Shown in pieces: positions 20,507 to 29,357 of a stretch of 64,000 bases of DNA; the first letter of the stretch is position 1; each line of letters starts with the position of its first letter. Under the pieces are notes generated by a model that worked only from the letters and a program-made list of their open reading frames with translations, did not search any database and had not been told where the DNA came from. Where the stretch lies: assembly GCA_001724855.1 (NCBI GenBank), contig MEED01000023.1:1-64000 (forward strand). The letters run 5' to 3'. The position numbers were made by a program, and so were the translations under genes. Source of the stretch: Lautropia sp. SCN 69-89. Lineage in GTDB: Bacteria > Pseudomonadota > Gammaproteobacteria > Burkholderiales > Burkholderiaceae_E.

Positions 20507-21850
20507 TCAGATCACGCCTTGCGCGATCATCGCATCGGCCACTTTCACGAAGCCCGAGATGTTGGCGCCGTCGACGTAGTTGATGCTGCCGTCTTCGCGC
20601 CGCCCGTGGCGCACGCAGCTCTCGTGGATCGCCTTCATGATCGCGTGCAGTCGCTCGTCGACCTCGGCGTGCGTCCAGCCGAGCCGCTGAGCGTTCTGGG
20701 CCATCTCGAGCCCCGAGGTGGCCACGCCGCCGGCATTGCTCGCCTTGCCCGGCGCGTAGAGCACGCGGGCGTGGTGCATCACTTCGACCGCGTCGAGGGT
20801 GCTGGGCATGTTCGCGCCTTCGGCGACGCAGACCACGCCATTGGCCACGAGGTTCTTCGCGTCGCGCTCGTCGAGTTCGTTCTGGGTGGCGCAGGGCAGC
20901 GCGATGTCCGCCGGTATGTGCCACGGCCTGCGTCCGGCCTCGAAGCGCAGCCCGAACTCCTGGGCGAACTGCTCGAGCCGCCCGCGCCGCTCGTTCTTCA
21001 GTGTCATGAGCGCGGCGAACTTGTCCTCATCGAAGCCTTCGGGGATGTGCACGGTGCCGCCCGAGTCGGAGGCGGTGATCACCTTCGCGCCGAGGTCCAT
21101 CGCCTTCTCGATCGCGTACTGGGCGACGTTGCCCGATCCCGAGACCGAGACGGTCATCCCTTCGAACGAGCGGCCCGACCGGCGCAGCATCTCCTGCGCG
21201 AAGTAGACGGTGCCGTAGCCGGTGGCCTCGGGCCGCATCAGGCTGCCGCCGTAGCTCAGGCCCTTGCCGGTGAACACGCAGGAGGCGTTGTTGGCCAGCC
21301 GCTTCATCATGCCGGCCATGAAGCCGACCTCGCGCGCGCCCACGCCGATGTCGCCGGCCGGGACGTCGGTGTCGGCACCCAGGTGACGGTGCAGTTCGAG
21401 CATCAGCGACTGGCAGAAGCGCATCACCTCGCCGTCGCTCTTGCCCTTGGGATCGAAGTCGGAGCCGCCCTTGCCGCCGCCCATCGGCAGCGAAGTGAGC
21501 GCGTTCTTGAAGGTCTGCTCGAAGGCCAGGAACTTCAGGATGGAGAGGTTCACCGACGGGTGAAAGCGCATGCCGCCCTTGTACGGGCCGATCGCCATGC
21601 TGTGCTGGATGCGGAACGCCCGGTTCACGCGCGTGTTGCCTTCGTCGTCGACCCAGCAGACGCGGAACTGCAGCACCCGGTCGGGCTCGACCAGGCGTTC
21701 GAGCAGCGCGTCGTCGGCGTAGTGCGGGAACTCCTGCAGGAAAGGCCAGATGCTTCCGATCACTTCCTTGACCGCCTGCAGGTACTCGGGCTGGTTCGGG
21801 TCGCGCTGCGCGACCGACGCGAGAAACGCTTCCGGGCTGGCGTGTTTCAC
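20507..21850 (-). CDS. gdhA: NADP-specific glutamate dehydrogenase
   Basis: 447 residues from GTG 21850, the same length as E. coli GdhA. This start has AGGAG five bases upstream, unlike the track start at 21898. Hexameric-type motifs are present: KGGMRFHPSVNLSILKFLAF, the lysine-rich PMGGGKGGSDFDPKGKSD with the catalytic lysine, PAGDIGVG, and the dinucleotide region VSVSGSGNVAQYA. The enzyme aminates 2-oxoglutarate to glutamate. It is monocistronic here. Confidence 0.95.
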   Translation of the reverse strand: MKHASPEAFLASVAQRDPNQPEYLQAVKEVIGSIWPFLQEFPHYADDALLERLVEPDRVLQFRVCWVDDEGNTRVNRAFRIQHSMAIGPYKGGMRFHPSVNLSILKFLAFEQTFKNALTSLPMGGGKGGSDFDPKGKSDGEVMRFCQSLMLELHRHLGADTDVPAGDIGVGAREVGFMAGMMKRLANNASCVFTGKGLSYGGSLMRPEATGYGTVYFAQEMLRRSGRSFEGMTVSVSGSGNVAQYAIEKAMDLGAKVITASDSGGTVHIPEGFDEDKFAALMTLKNERRGRLEQFAQEFGLRFEAGRRPWHIPADIALPCATQNELDERDAKNLVANGVVCVAEGANMPSTLDAVEVMHHARVLYAPGKASNAGGVATSGLEMAQNAQRLGWTHAEVDERLHAIMKAIHESCVRHGRREDGSINYVDGANISGFVKVADAMIAQGVI

Positions 21851-22015
21851 CTGGACTCCTGGTTCGTCATCGTTGCATGTGTGTGGGTGGCTCGCCACCC
21901 GCGATGCATGTCAGGAGTGCGCGTGGCGCGGGCAGCGAAACGCGGAACCGCGAATCGTAGCAGGTTCGCCGGATCGGCTACCGTTGCGATTTTGCGACCC
22001 CGAGCACGACAGGCC

Positions 22016-23356
22016 ATGACCCGCCCCACCCGTATCCTGATCCTCGGCGCCGCCGGGCGCGACTTCCACAACTTCAACCGGGTCTATCGCGATGATCCGG
22101 GGGTCGAGGTCGTCGCGTTCACCGCGGCGCAGATCCCGGGCATTGCCGGGCGGCGCTATCCGCCGGAACTGGCCGGACCGCATTACCCGGCGGGCATTCC
22201 GATCGAGGACGAAGCGCGGCTGGAGGTTCTGTGCCGCGAGCGCGGCGTCGATCGCGTCGTGTTCGCCTACAGCGACGTCACTCACGCCCACGTCATGCAC
22301 TGCGCGTCACGCGCGCTCGCGTCGGGCTGCGACGTGAGCCTGCTCGGCCCGGCAGCGACGATGCTGGCGTCGAGCCGTCCGGTGGTCGCGATCTCGGCGG
22401 TGCGCACCGGCTGCGGCAAGTCGCAGATCGCGCGCTGGCTATCGTCCTGGCTGCGCGAGCGGGGCTGGCGGGTCGCGGTGCTCAGGCATCCGATGCCCTA
22501 CGGCGACCTGGCCGCGGCGCGGGCACAGCGCTTCGCGACCATGGCCGACCTCGACGCCGCGCGCTGCACCGCCGAGGAGCGCGAGGAATACGAGCCCCAT
22601 CTCGCCGCCGGCAACCTGGTGTTCGCGGGCGTCGACTACGCCGAGGTGCTGCGACGGGCCGAAGCCGAGGCCGACCTGATCGTCTGGGACGGCGGCAACA
22701 ACGACTTCCCGTTCGTGCGCCCCGGCCTGCACCTGGTGCTCGCCGACGCGCTGCGTCCGGACCAGGTGGACACGCACCATCCGGGCGAGACGGTGGCGCG
22801 GATGGCCGACGCGCTGATCGTCAACAAGGTCGACGCCGCCGAGGCGCCGGCGATCGAGGCACTCGAACAGCGACTGCGCGCGGTCAATACGCGCGCGCCG
22901 ATCGTGCGGGCGGCCTCGCCGGTACGGCTCGATGACCCGCAGGCGGTCGCCGGGCGGCGCGTACTGGTCGTGGAGGACGGCCCGACGATCACCCACGGCG
23001 GCATGGCGAGCGGCGCTGGCTACGTGGCCGCGCTGGCCGCGGGCCCGGCGGCGATCGTCGATCCGCGACGTTTCGCCGAGGGCTCGCTGGCCGCGACCTA
23101 CGCGGCCTTCCCGCACATCGGGCCGGTGCTGCCGGCGATGGGTTACGGCGCCGCGCAGCGCGCGGAACTGGCGCGCTGCATCGCAGCCAGCGGCGCGGAG
23201 GCGGTCGTCGCGGGCACCCCGATCGACCTCGCCTCGATGCTGGGACTGGCGGTTCCGGTGGTGCGCGCGCGCTATCGCTTCGAGCAGCGCGGCGGCGCCC
23301 GGCTCGACCAGATCGTCGGCGACTGGCTCAGCGCCTTGCCATCTCGAAGTCGATGA
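22016..23356 (+). CDS. cyclic 2,3-diphosphoglycerate synthetase-like P-loop protein
   Basis: 446 residues. An N-terminal Rossmann-like region (RILILGAAGRDFHNF, residues 7-20) precedes a P-loop SAVRTGCGKSQIAR (127-140) and a Walker-B-like VWDGGNNDFPF. The pattern matches predicted GTPases related to archaeal cyclic 2,3-diphosphoglycerate synthetase, which joins the phosphates of 2,3-bisphosphoglycerate using ATP. Whether bacterial members make this osmolyte is not established. The gene is isolated from functional partners and overlaps the next convergent gene by 29 bp. Confidence 0.78.
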   Translation: MTRPTRILILGAAGRDFHNFNRVYRDDPGVEVVAFTAAQIPGIAGRRYPPELAGPHYPAGIPIEDEARLEVLCRERGVDRVVFAYSDVTHAHVMHCASRALASGCDVSLLGPAATMLASSRPVVAISAVRTGCGKSQIARWLSSWLRERGWRVAVLRHPMPYGDLAAARAQRFATMADLDAARCTAEEREEYEPHLAAGNLVFAGVDYAEVLRRAEAEADLIVWDGGNNDFPFVRPGLHLVLADALRPDQVDTHHPGETVARMADALIVNKVDAAEAPAIEALEQRLRAVNTRAPIVRAASPVRLDDPQAVAGRRVLVVEDGPTITHGGMASGAGYVAALAAGPAAIVDPRRFAEGSLAATYAAFPHIGPVLPAMGYGAAQRAELARCIAASGAEAVVAGTPIDLASMLGLAVPVVRARYRFEQRGGARLDQIVGDWLSALPSRSR

Positions 23357-24077
23357 CGCGGGTGCTTCCGCGCAGGCGGCCGAGCGGGGTGTCGATGTGC
23401 TGCTCGACCTCCAGGAACACGCCGAGTCGTTCGAAGTACAGCACCGTCGCGCCCGCTCTCACCGGGATTCCGTGATAGCGGCCGCGGCCGTCGCACTCGA
23501 TCGTGCGTGCGCTGCCCGGCATTTCCGGATGCACGGTCGACGCCGCAAGCGAGGCCCCGACGACGCAGTGCTGCGTCAGCGACGCGCCGTCCTCGTCGTA
23601 ATCGAGCCGGAAGCGCGCGCCCGGCGAGAGCGGCAACTGCAAGGCCTGCACCTGCACGTCGAGCACGGTGTCGCCCGGGTGCACGACGGTGAGGCCACGT
23701 ACGCTGATGCCGCGGCGCGGCCCGCGCGGCTTCGGCGCGAGCGTTTCGTGGACCACCGGGCTCAGGCCAGGCGGCAGGTCGGGGCCGCCACCCTCGAATC
23801 GCTCGCGGACCCGGCGGGCCGGGCGCGTCGGCCGCTTGGTCTCGAGCGTCCAGTCGAAGGCGGCGACCGGCTCGCCGCGACCGATGAGCCCGGCCGAAAA
23901 CAGCGTATCGACCAGCGCCGGCGGCAGCGAAGCCGTACCCGGCTGTGCGGACGCGGCCGCATCGGGGGAAGCGGGGGAAGGCGTGGCCGCGTCGGCCGCT
24001 CCGATGCACAGCGCGATACAAAGCGCCAGCGAGTGCAGCGGCATGCACGGCGATGCGCGTCGCGCCATCGGCCGCAT
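23328..24077 (-). CDS. secreted protein of unknown function
   Basis: 249 residues from ATG 24077, with later in-frame ATGs at 24068 and 24044 also possible. An export signal (SLALCIALCIGAADAA) is followed by a Ser/Ala/Pro-rich stretch and a beta-rich domain (VHPGDTVLDVQVQALQLPL, RFRLDYDEDGASLTQHC, GRYHGIPVRAGATVLYFERL). No family is recognised. It lies 40 bp downstream of ubiJ and ends convergently with the synthetase-like gene, overlapping it. Confidence 0.65.
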   Translation of the reverse strand: MRPMARRASPCMPLHSLALCIALCIGAADAATPSPASPDAAASAQPGTASLPPALVDTLFSAGLIGRGEPVAAFDWTLETKRPTRPARRVRERFEGGGPDLPPGLSPVVHETLAPKPRGPRRGISVRGLTVVHPGDTVLDVQVQALQLPLSPGARFRLDYDEDGASLTQHCVVGASLAASTVHPEMPGSARTIECDGRGRYHGIPVRAGATVLYFERLGVFLEVEQHIDTPLGRLRGSTRVIDFEMARR

Positions 24078-24117
24078 GGCGGCGCAGCGCGGCAACGACG
24101 CCACGCGCAACGCCCCG

Positions 24118-24780
24118 TCAGTGGCCTGCGGGCCGCGCGAGGCCACGGCTGCGGCCACCCCGGGCTTCGATCCGCGCGATCCGCGCTTCGAGCGCGTCGA
24201 GCGCAGCGCCGAGCGCGGCCAGCTCACCGCGCGCGACCAGATGGTGGCCGTCACCCGCCAGATGGGCGACGGCCGAGCTCTCTACCCGCATGCGAAGGTC
24301 GCGCGCCGCCGCCCGGCCGGATTCGACCCCGGTGCCGATACGGCGCGCGAGCACGTCGCCCACCACACGGCTGAGGTCTTCCTCGACGTCCCAGCGAAGC
24401 TGCCTGGCGATTTCCCCCAACGCCTCGGCCAGCGCCGCTTCGCCCTCGATGCGCAGATGCGGTGTCAGCGCCCGGGGCCCTTCGCGCAGCAACGCGAAGG
24501 CGGCATCGACCGAGGGCCGCAACAGCATCCGCACCGCGGCCTCGGGCTCGCCTTCGTCGGGCCAAGGGAGCAGTTCGAGTCGCCCGTCGTCGAGGATTCG
24601 CGCCAGTAACTGCGGGGGCGGCAGCCCGGGCAGCGGGGCCGCCTCGACGCCGACGCGAACGATGCGACCGGCAAAGCCGGCGAGCCGGGCGCGCGCCCAG
24701 TCGTGCTGGCGCAGCAGATGGTCGAGCGCCGCGAGCAGCGCCGAAGCGCCGCCATCGGCCAGGCGGCGCGCAAGCGGCAT
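24118..24780 (-). CDS. ubiJ: ubiquinone biosynthesis accessory factor UbiJ (SCP2 domain)
   Basis: 220 residues. An N-terminal SCP2-like lipid-binding region and a C-terminal helix-rich tail (GELAALGAALDALEARIARIEAR) match UbiJ, which binds the lipid ubiquinone intermediates and scaffolds the Ubi complex with UbiK. Identity is moderately divergent, so the support is partly contextual: it sits downstream of a Tim44-like gene and ubiE, the conserved betaproteobacterial ubi neighbourhood. Confidence 0.78.
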   Translation of the reverse strand: MPLARRLADGGASALLAALDHLLRQHDWARARLAGFAGRIVRVGVEAAPLPGLPPPQLLARILDDGRLELLPWPDEGEPEAAVRMLLRPSVDAAFALLREGPRALTPHLRIEGEAALAEALGEIARQLRWDVEEDLSRVVGDVLARRIGTGVESGRAAARDLRMRVESSAVAHLAGDGHHLVARGELAALGAALDALEARIARIEARGGRSRGLARPAGH

Positions 24781-24796
24781 CGCGCCGACCGATGGA

Positions 24797-25717
24797 TCAG
24801 TTGAGCTGCTGGATGCCCGCGAGCACCCAACCGCCGCTGCCGCTGACCGGCTTGACCAGGTTCCAGACCTCGTCGAACGGCCGCGCCTCGCCGTCGGCGT
24901 CTTCCCGGATCATGCCGGTGAAGCGCAGGCTGGCGATGTGCTCGGCCGCGGTGGTCTCGATGCCGAGCAGCTGCGCGTCGAGCGTGACCACGTCGGTGCG
25001 GTTGGACGTGCCCTTGCGTTCGCCGATGTCGAGCGCGAGCTCGGCGTACATCTCGGGCGTGGTGAATTCGCGCAGGTCGGCCAGGTCGGCCGCGTCGAAG
25101 GCGGCCTGCAGGCGCACGAACTGGACTTTCGCGGTGCGCACGAAGCCCTCGACGTCGAAGTCGGCCGGAACGCCCCACCCCTCGGTCGGAGCGGCGGCCG
25201 GCGCCACCGGGGTGACCGTCCGGCGCTGGTCTGCGTCGGTTCCGCCCTGCGGGAGCGGCGAATAGCGGACTGCGGCCTCCTGGCCGAGGTTGGCCTGCGA
25301 ATAGCCCGCCCCCTGGTAGGCGGGCTGCTGCCCGCCCGCAGTGCGCCGGCCGGCGAGCATGCGGAATACTGCCAGCGCCGCGATCGCCAGCAGCGCGATC
25401 AGCATGAACGACGCGAGTTCTTCGCCGAAACCGAGATGACTGGCCAGCGCGGCCAGCCCCAGCCCGGCAGCCAGGCCGGCGATCGGCCCGAGCCAGCGAT
25501 TGCCGGTGCCGGGCGCAGCCGCACCCGCCTGACGCGCCGGAGCCTGCGGCGCAGCGGCCGGCTGTTGCGGCGCCGCGCTGCGCTGGGTCACCTTGCTGGA
25601 TTGCTGACCGATGGACTTGCCGCCGCCCAGGCGGCGCGCCTCGGCTTCGGGAGAGACCAGCGCGATCGAGGCTACGAGGGCAACGAGCACCGACAGGATC
25701 CGGGACATCAGTTTCAT
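24797..25717 (-). CDS. Tim44-like domain membrane protein
   Basis: 306 residues from ATG 25717. A signal or anchor segment (ILSVLVALVASIALVSPEAEA), a low-complexity Gln/Pro/Ala stretch, and two hydrophobic segments (about residues 75-120) precede a C-terminal Tim44-like domain. Markers are VEGFVRTAKVQFVRLQAAFDAADLADLREFTTPEMYAEL split across its helices. Tim44-like bacterial proteins are inner-membrane proteins of unclear function. Co-transcribed with ubiJ 16 bp downstream. Confidence 0.85.
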   Translation of the reverse strand: MKLMSRILSVLVALVASIALVSPEAEARRLGGGKSIGQQSSKVTQRSAAPQQPAAAPQAPARQAGAAAPGTGNRWLGPIAGLAAGLGLAALASHLGFGEELASFMLIALLAIAALAVFRMLAGRRTAGGQQPAYQGAGYSQANLGQEAAVRYSPLPQGGTDADQRRTVTPVAPAAAPTEGWGVPADFDVEGFVRTAKVQFVRLQAAFDAADLADLREFTTPEMYAELALDIGERKGTSNRTDVVTLDAQLLGIETTAAEHIASLRFTGMIREDADGEARPFDEVWNLVKPVSGSGGWVLAGIQQLN

Positions 25718-25806
25718 GAACACTCCGCATTCAGGGCCGTTCGGACGACCCGATAGTGGGGCCGAGCCCCCCGAAAACCAACGAGGACAAACCCGCGGCC
25801 GACCCG

Positions 25807-26547
25807 CTACGCCTTGAACCCCTCGTGCAGCGCAACGACGCCGCCGGTAAGGTTGAAGTAGCGAACCCGCGAAAAGCCTGCCTCCTCCATCATGTTCTTC
25901 AGGGTTTCCTGGTCGGGATGCATGCGGATGGACTCGGCCAGGTAGCGATAGCTGGCCTCGTCGCCGGCCACGCGCTTTCCGAGCCACGGCAGCACCGAGA
26001 ACGAGTAGAGGTCGTACAACGGCGCCAGTGCCTTACGCACCTGCGAGAACTCGAGCACCAGCAGGCGGCCTCCGGAGGCGAGCACGCGGTGCATCTCGGC
26101 GAGCGCGCGCTCCTTGTGCGTCATGTTGCGCAGGCCGAAGGCGACCGTGACACGATCGAAGTAGCCGTCGGGAAACGGCAGCGCCTCGGCATCGCACTGC
26201 ACCGCCGGCTGAAGGCATCCGTCGTCGACCATGCGGTCGCGCCCCACCGAGAGCATCGATCCGTTGATGTCGGTGAGCCAGACCTCGCCCTGCGGCCCGA
26301 CGCGGCGGGCAAACGCGCGCGCCAGGTCGGCGGTGCCGCCGGCCACGTCGAGCACGCGCATGCCGGGGCGCACGGCGGCCTGTCCGATCGTGAACGCCTT
26401 CCAGAGCCGGTGCATGCCGGCCGACATCAGGTCGTTCATCAGGTCGTAGCGCGTGGCCACCGAATGGAACACGCCGGCGACGCGCGCCGCCTTGGACGCC
26501 TCGTCGACGGTCTGGTAGCCGAAGTGGGTGGTGCGGGGCTCGCTCAT
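25807..26547 (-). CDS. ubiE: ubiquinone/menaquinone methyltransferase
   Basis: 246 residues, SAM-dependent C-methyltransferase acting on the quinone ring. Motif I is [15 protein letters not shown], followed by [13 protein letters not shown], the UbiE signature [17 protein letters not shown] and the C-terminal [12 protein letters not shown]. The length is standard. Upstream lies the DUF971 gene (16 bp), downstream the Tim44-like gene. Confidence 0.96.
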   Translation of the reverse strand: MSEPRTTHFGYQTVDEASKAARVAGVFHSVATRYDLMNDLMSAGMHRLWKAFTIGQAAVRPGMRVLDVAGGTADLARAFARRVGPQGEVWLTDINGSMLSVGRDRMVDDGCLQPAVQCDAEALPFPDGYFDRVTVAFGLRNMTHKERALAEMHRVLASGGRLLVLEFSQVRKALAPLYDLYSFSVLPWLGKRVAGDEASYRYLAESIRMHPDQETLKNMMEEAGFSRVRYFNLTGGVVALHEGFKA

Positions 26548-26563
26548 CGACGCGACGCCGCCT

Positions 26564-26980
26564 TCAGTGCTTCGGCCGTTTGGCAGCGCTCGACTGGATC
26601 GGCGACGGCGCGTGGCGGCTCATTCCGGCCTCCTCGAGCCGTGTCAGGTATTGCTGCCACAGCTGTTCCTGGTTGTCGCCGAGCCAGTAGAGGTACTCCC
26701 ACGCGTAGATGCCGGTGGCATGACCGTCGGTGAAGGTGGGCTGGATCGCGTAGTGGCCCACCGATTCGACCGAGGCGATGCCGACGTCGGCCTTGCCGGC
26801 CTGCAGCGTCTCCTGGCCGGGCCCATGGCCGCGCACCTCGGCCGACGGCGAATACACGCGCAGCAATTCGAACGGCAGCCGGAACAGCTTGCCGTCGGAG
26901 AACTCGATCTCGAGAACGCGCGAGCCCTGATGGACGACGACGCGGGTGGGCGACACGCTTGCGGAATCGGAGCCGGACAT
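26564..26980 (-). CDS. DUF971 (GBBH-like N-terminal domain) protein
   Basis: 138 residues. A single DUF971 domain is visible with [58 protein letters not shown]. This domain forms the zinc-binding N-terminal part of gamma-butyrobetaine hydroxylase, but here it stands alone. The gene precedes ubiE by 16 bp, a conserved betaproteobacterial arrangement, and its role is unknown. Confidence 0.88.
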   Translation of the reverse strand: MSGSDSASVSPTRVVVHQGSRVLEIEFSDGKLFRLPFELLRVYSPSAEVRGHGPGQETLQAGKADVGIASVESVGHYAIQPTFTDGHATGIYAWEYLYWLGDNQEQLWQQYLTRLEEAGMSRHAPSPIQSSAAKRPKH

Positions 26981-27035
26981 GGATGTATCGGAGCCTGATC
27001 TGCACCGGACAGGACGCCCGGCATCAGGGTCGATG

Positions 27036-28718
27036 TTAGCCGAATTCGCGGCCCGCTCCCCGGCCCTGACGAGGTTCCTGACGGGGGCTTTCGATCCGCA
27101 GCGAAAGCCGCTCGTAGCCGGGTCCGCGCTCGATCAGCGACGCGAAGCGGATCGCCACCTCGCGGTCGGGCTCGCGCAACACCGCGCACGCGCCGGCATG
27201 GGCGCGCCTGGGCGGCAGCACCAGGCTGGGCAACTCGCCTGCCGCCGCATCGCCCGGCAGCAGCCATGCGTCGACGAAGAACAGCGCCTCGCCGATGCGG
27301 ACCCCCACCGGCACCGGCGTTCCGCGCCAGCAGCGCAAGCCCAGCCGCTGGCAGCGAAGGCCCAGGTAGTCGGACTCCGGGACCTGCTCGATCGACTCGA
27401 CCGTGGCCAGCGACAGGCCGGAGCCGCGCGCGATCGCGACCAGGGCACCGAGTGCGGCGCGCGGCGCCGAACCGTGGCGCATCAGCGCGAGCCGCCCCGC
27501 GTCGAGCTCTTCGAGCCGATCGACCGCCTCGCCCTCGGCCATGACCAGCGCAGCCGGATCGCACCGGTCGACGTCGCTGCCCAGCGCCACGCGCATGATC
27601 GTGTTCTGTTCCCAGCGCCTGGTGTAATCGTAGGCCGCATCGGTTGCCGCCTGCGGGGCACGCGCCTCGGCCACCGGCTGCATGTCGGCCGCGTGGATGC
27701 GCGGCAGGCCGAAGCGCAGCCGCGTATTGCGCGCGCCCTCGGCGCCGTCGCCGGCGGCCTCGCGACCGGCGCCCGGCGCGGCGAGCAGCGAAGCCTCCGT
27801 CCAGCGTCGCTCGAGGTCTTCGAGAAGCGCCCAGGTGGCGCTGCCGGCCAGCGGCAGCGACTTGCGCGACGACGCCTCGCCTGCCGAAGCGAGCCACTGC
27901 TGGCGGCGACGGCCAATGCTGGCCGGCAGCCTGTGGGCGTCGAGCCGCACCGCGTGCCCGGAGCTCAGCACGATGGTAGGACCGTACGGATTGGGCTGGG
28001 GCGCGCCATCGTCGATGCGGTAACCGACCTTCGCGGCCAGCCGCGTGGCGAGCCGGTCGGCGACGCCCCCCTCCGCGCTCGCGCGCGACGGCAGCGCCGC
28101 CGCCTGCAGCAGCAGCGGATAGACGAACAGCGCGCGCGCCGTCGTCGGCTTGACCAGTGGCACCTCGTCGATCAGCGCCTCGTCCTGGAACGTGGTGCGG
28201 CGCATGTGACGCGCGAGTACGCAGAGCGCGTCCCAGTCGGCCGCCAGCGGCGTGATCCGATGGCGCAGCAGCAGCGACACGATCCGCGCCTGCGCGTCGA
28301 GCGCGCGAGCCAGCGGCATCGCGACGCGCAGCGCATTCGTGGCTCCGGGGATGATCGAGCGGGTGTCGTCGCCGTGGATGCCGAGCATCAGCGAGTAGGC
28401 ACGCTTGAACAGGTCGCGACTGGCGCGCAGGCTGGCCAGCGCGCTTCCCAGGCGCTCCCAGTCCGGCTCGGCGAAGGGCAACACAAGTCCGGCCAGTGGC
28501 GCCACGCAACGGTCGATGGCGCGGACCTGCTCGATGCGCGCCTGCTCCAGGATCTCGAACAGCGGATCGGCGGCCGGGCCCGGCCGGGCCAGCCGCGCGA
28601 GCAGCATGTCGATTGCCGACAGGCGCTGCCGGGCCTCCGTGGGCAGTTCGTCGAGCCACTGCCGACAAGATGCGGCGTCGCGCACGCGCGCGAGATCGGA
28701 GTGCGGACCGTTGGTCAT
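27036..28718 (-). CDS. conserved cytoplasmic protein of unknown function
   Basis: 560 residues from ATG 28718. No signal peptide or membrane segment is seen. The N-terminal half is helical, with Arg/Leu-rich segments (EQARIEQVRAIDRCVAPLAGL, RASRDLFKRAYSLMLG). The C-terminal 120 residues look beta-rich and faintly resemble a PilZ-like fold (GTPVPVGVRIGEALFFVD), without a clear RxxxR or DxSxxG pair. Function is not assignable. It lies between DUF971 and the HIT gene in the same direction. Confidence 0.7.
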   Translation of the reverse strand: MTNGPHSDLARVRDAASCRQWLDELPTEARQRLSAIDMLLARLARPGPAADPLFEILEQARIEQVRAIDRCVAPLAGLVLPFAEPDWERLGSALASLRASRDLFKRAYSLMLGIHGDDTRSIIPGATNALRVAMPLARALDAQARIVSLLLRHRITPLAADWDALCVLARHMRRTTFQDEALIDEVPLVKPTTARALFVYPLLLQAAALPSRASAEGGVADRLATRLAAKVGYRIDDGAPQPNPYGPTIVLSSGHAVRLDAHRLPASIGRRRQQWLASAGEASSRKSLPLAGSATWALLEDLERRWTEASLLAAPGAGREAAGDGAEGARNTRLRFGLPRIHAADMQPVAEARAPQAATDAAYDYTRRWEQNTIMRVALGSDVDRCDPAALVMAEGEAVDRLEELDAGRLALMRHGSAPRAALGALVAIARGSGLSLATVESIEQVPESDYLGLRCQRLGLRCWRGTPVPVGVRIGEALFFVDAWLLPGDAAAGELPSLVLPPRRAHAGACAVLREPDREVAIRFASLIERGPGYERLSLRIESPRQEPRQGRGAGREFG

Positions 28719-28869
28719 GGGAGTCTTCGTGATCGTTCCAGGCTCGTCGTCGTCAGCGGGCCCAGTGTGCGCCGGCGCAAGCCGCACGCAACGGCATTGC
28801 CGCACACTGCTCGGCCACGGGGGACGGGCGGCCGTGGCGGGCCGACGGACGGCCGACCGCGAGGCGCGT

Positions 28870-29340
28870 TCAGGCTCCCGGGGCTAGGAGTCTGTTCACG
28901 CCACGGACGAGCGCCTCGAGATACGACGGCAGGCGCGCCGCGACCCAGGCGCGCCGGGCCTCGACGGCGACGTCTCGACCGTCGGCCGCTCGCCCCCAGA
29001 CCGGCTCGGGGAAATGCCGGTCGTCGCGCCAGCGCGGAATCACGTGCCAGTGCAGGTGAGGCACGACGTTGCCGAAGCTGGCGAGATTGACCTTGTCGGG
29101 CGCCAGCACCGCACGCTGCGTCTGTTCGACCGCGAGCACCACGCGCATCAGCTCGTCGCGATCGGCCGCGCCGAGCTCGCTCATCTCGGCGACGTGCGCG
29201 TTCCAGATCACGCGCGTGAACGCCGGATAGTCGTGCTCGGCGGCCAGCACGACGTGCCAGTTGCGCGTGCGTGCCAGCAGCGTGCCGCCCTCGCCCGTGC
29301 AAAGCGGGCAGCGCAAATCGGGAGTGCCGTTTCCGGCCAT
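28870..29340 (-). CDS. HIT family nucleotide-binding protein
   Basis: 156 residues from ATG 29340. The histidine triad is intact as HLHWHVIPR. The N-terminus has a two-cysteine CPLC motif and a branch typical of small bacterial HIT hydrolases. It likely hydrolyses or transfers nucleoside phosphates. It begins 17 bp after the flavin/FeS oxidoreductase stop and is probably in its operon. Confidence 0.9.
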   Translation of the reverse strand: MAGNGTPDLRCPLCTGEGGTLLARTRNWHVVLAAEHDYPAFTRVIWNAHVAEMSELGAADRDELMRVVLAVEQTQRAVLAPDKVNLASFGNVVPHLHWHVIPRWRDDRHFPEPVWGRAADGRDVAVEARRAWVAARLPSYLEALVRGVNRLLAPGA

Positions 29341-29357
29341 GGTGGCAGGCTGCGCGC

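Noticed and set aside
19649-23356. 1235-aa plus-strand ORF
   Set aside because: Its first 2.3 kb is antisense to the DUF3014 and gdhA genes, with an Arg/His/Gly-rich composition; only the part from ATG 22016 is a real protein.
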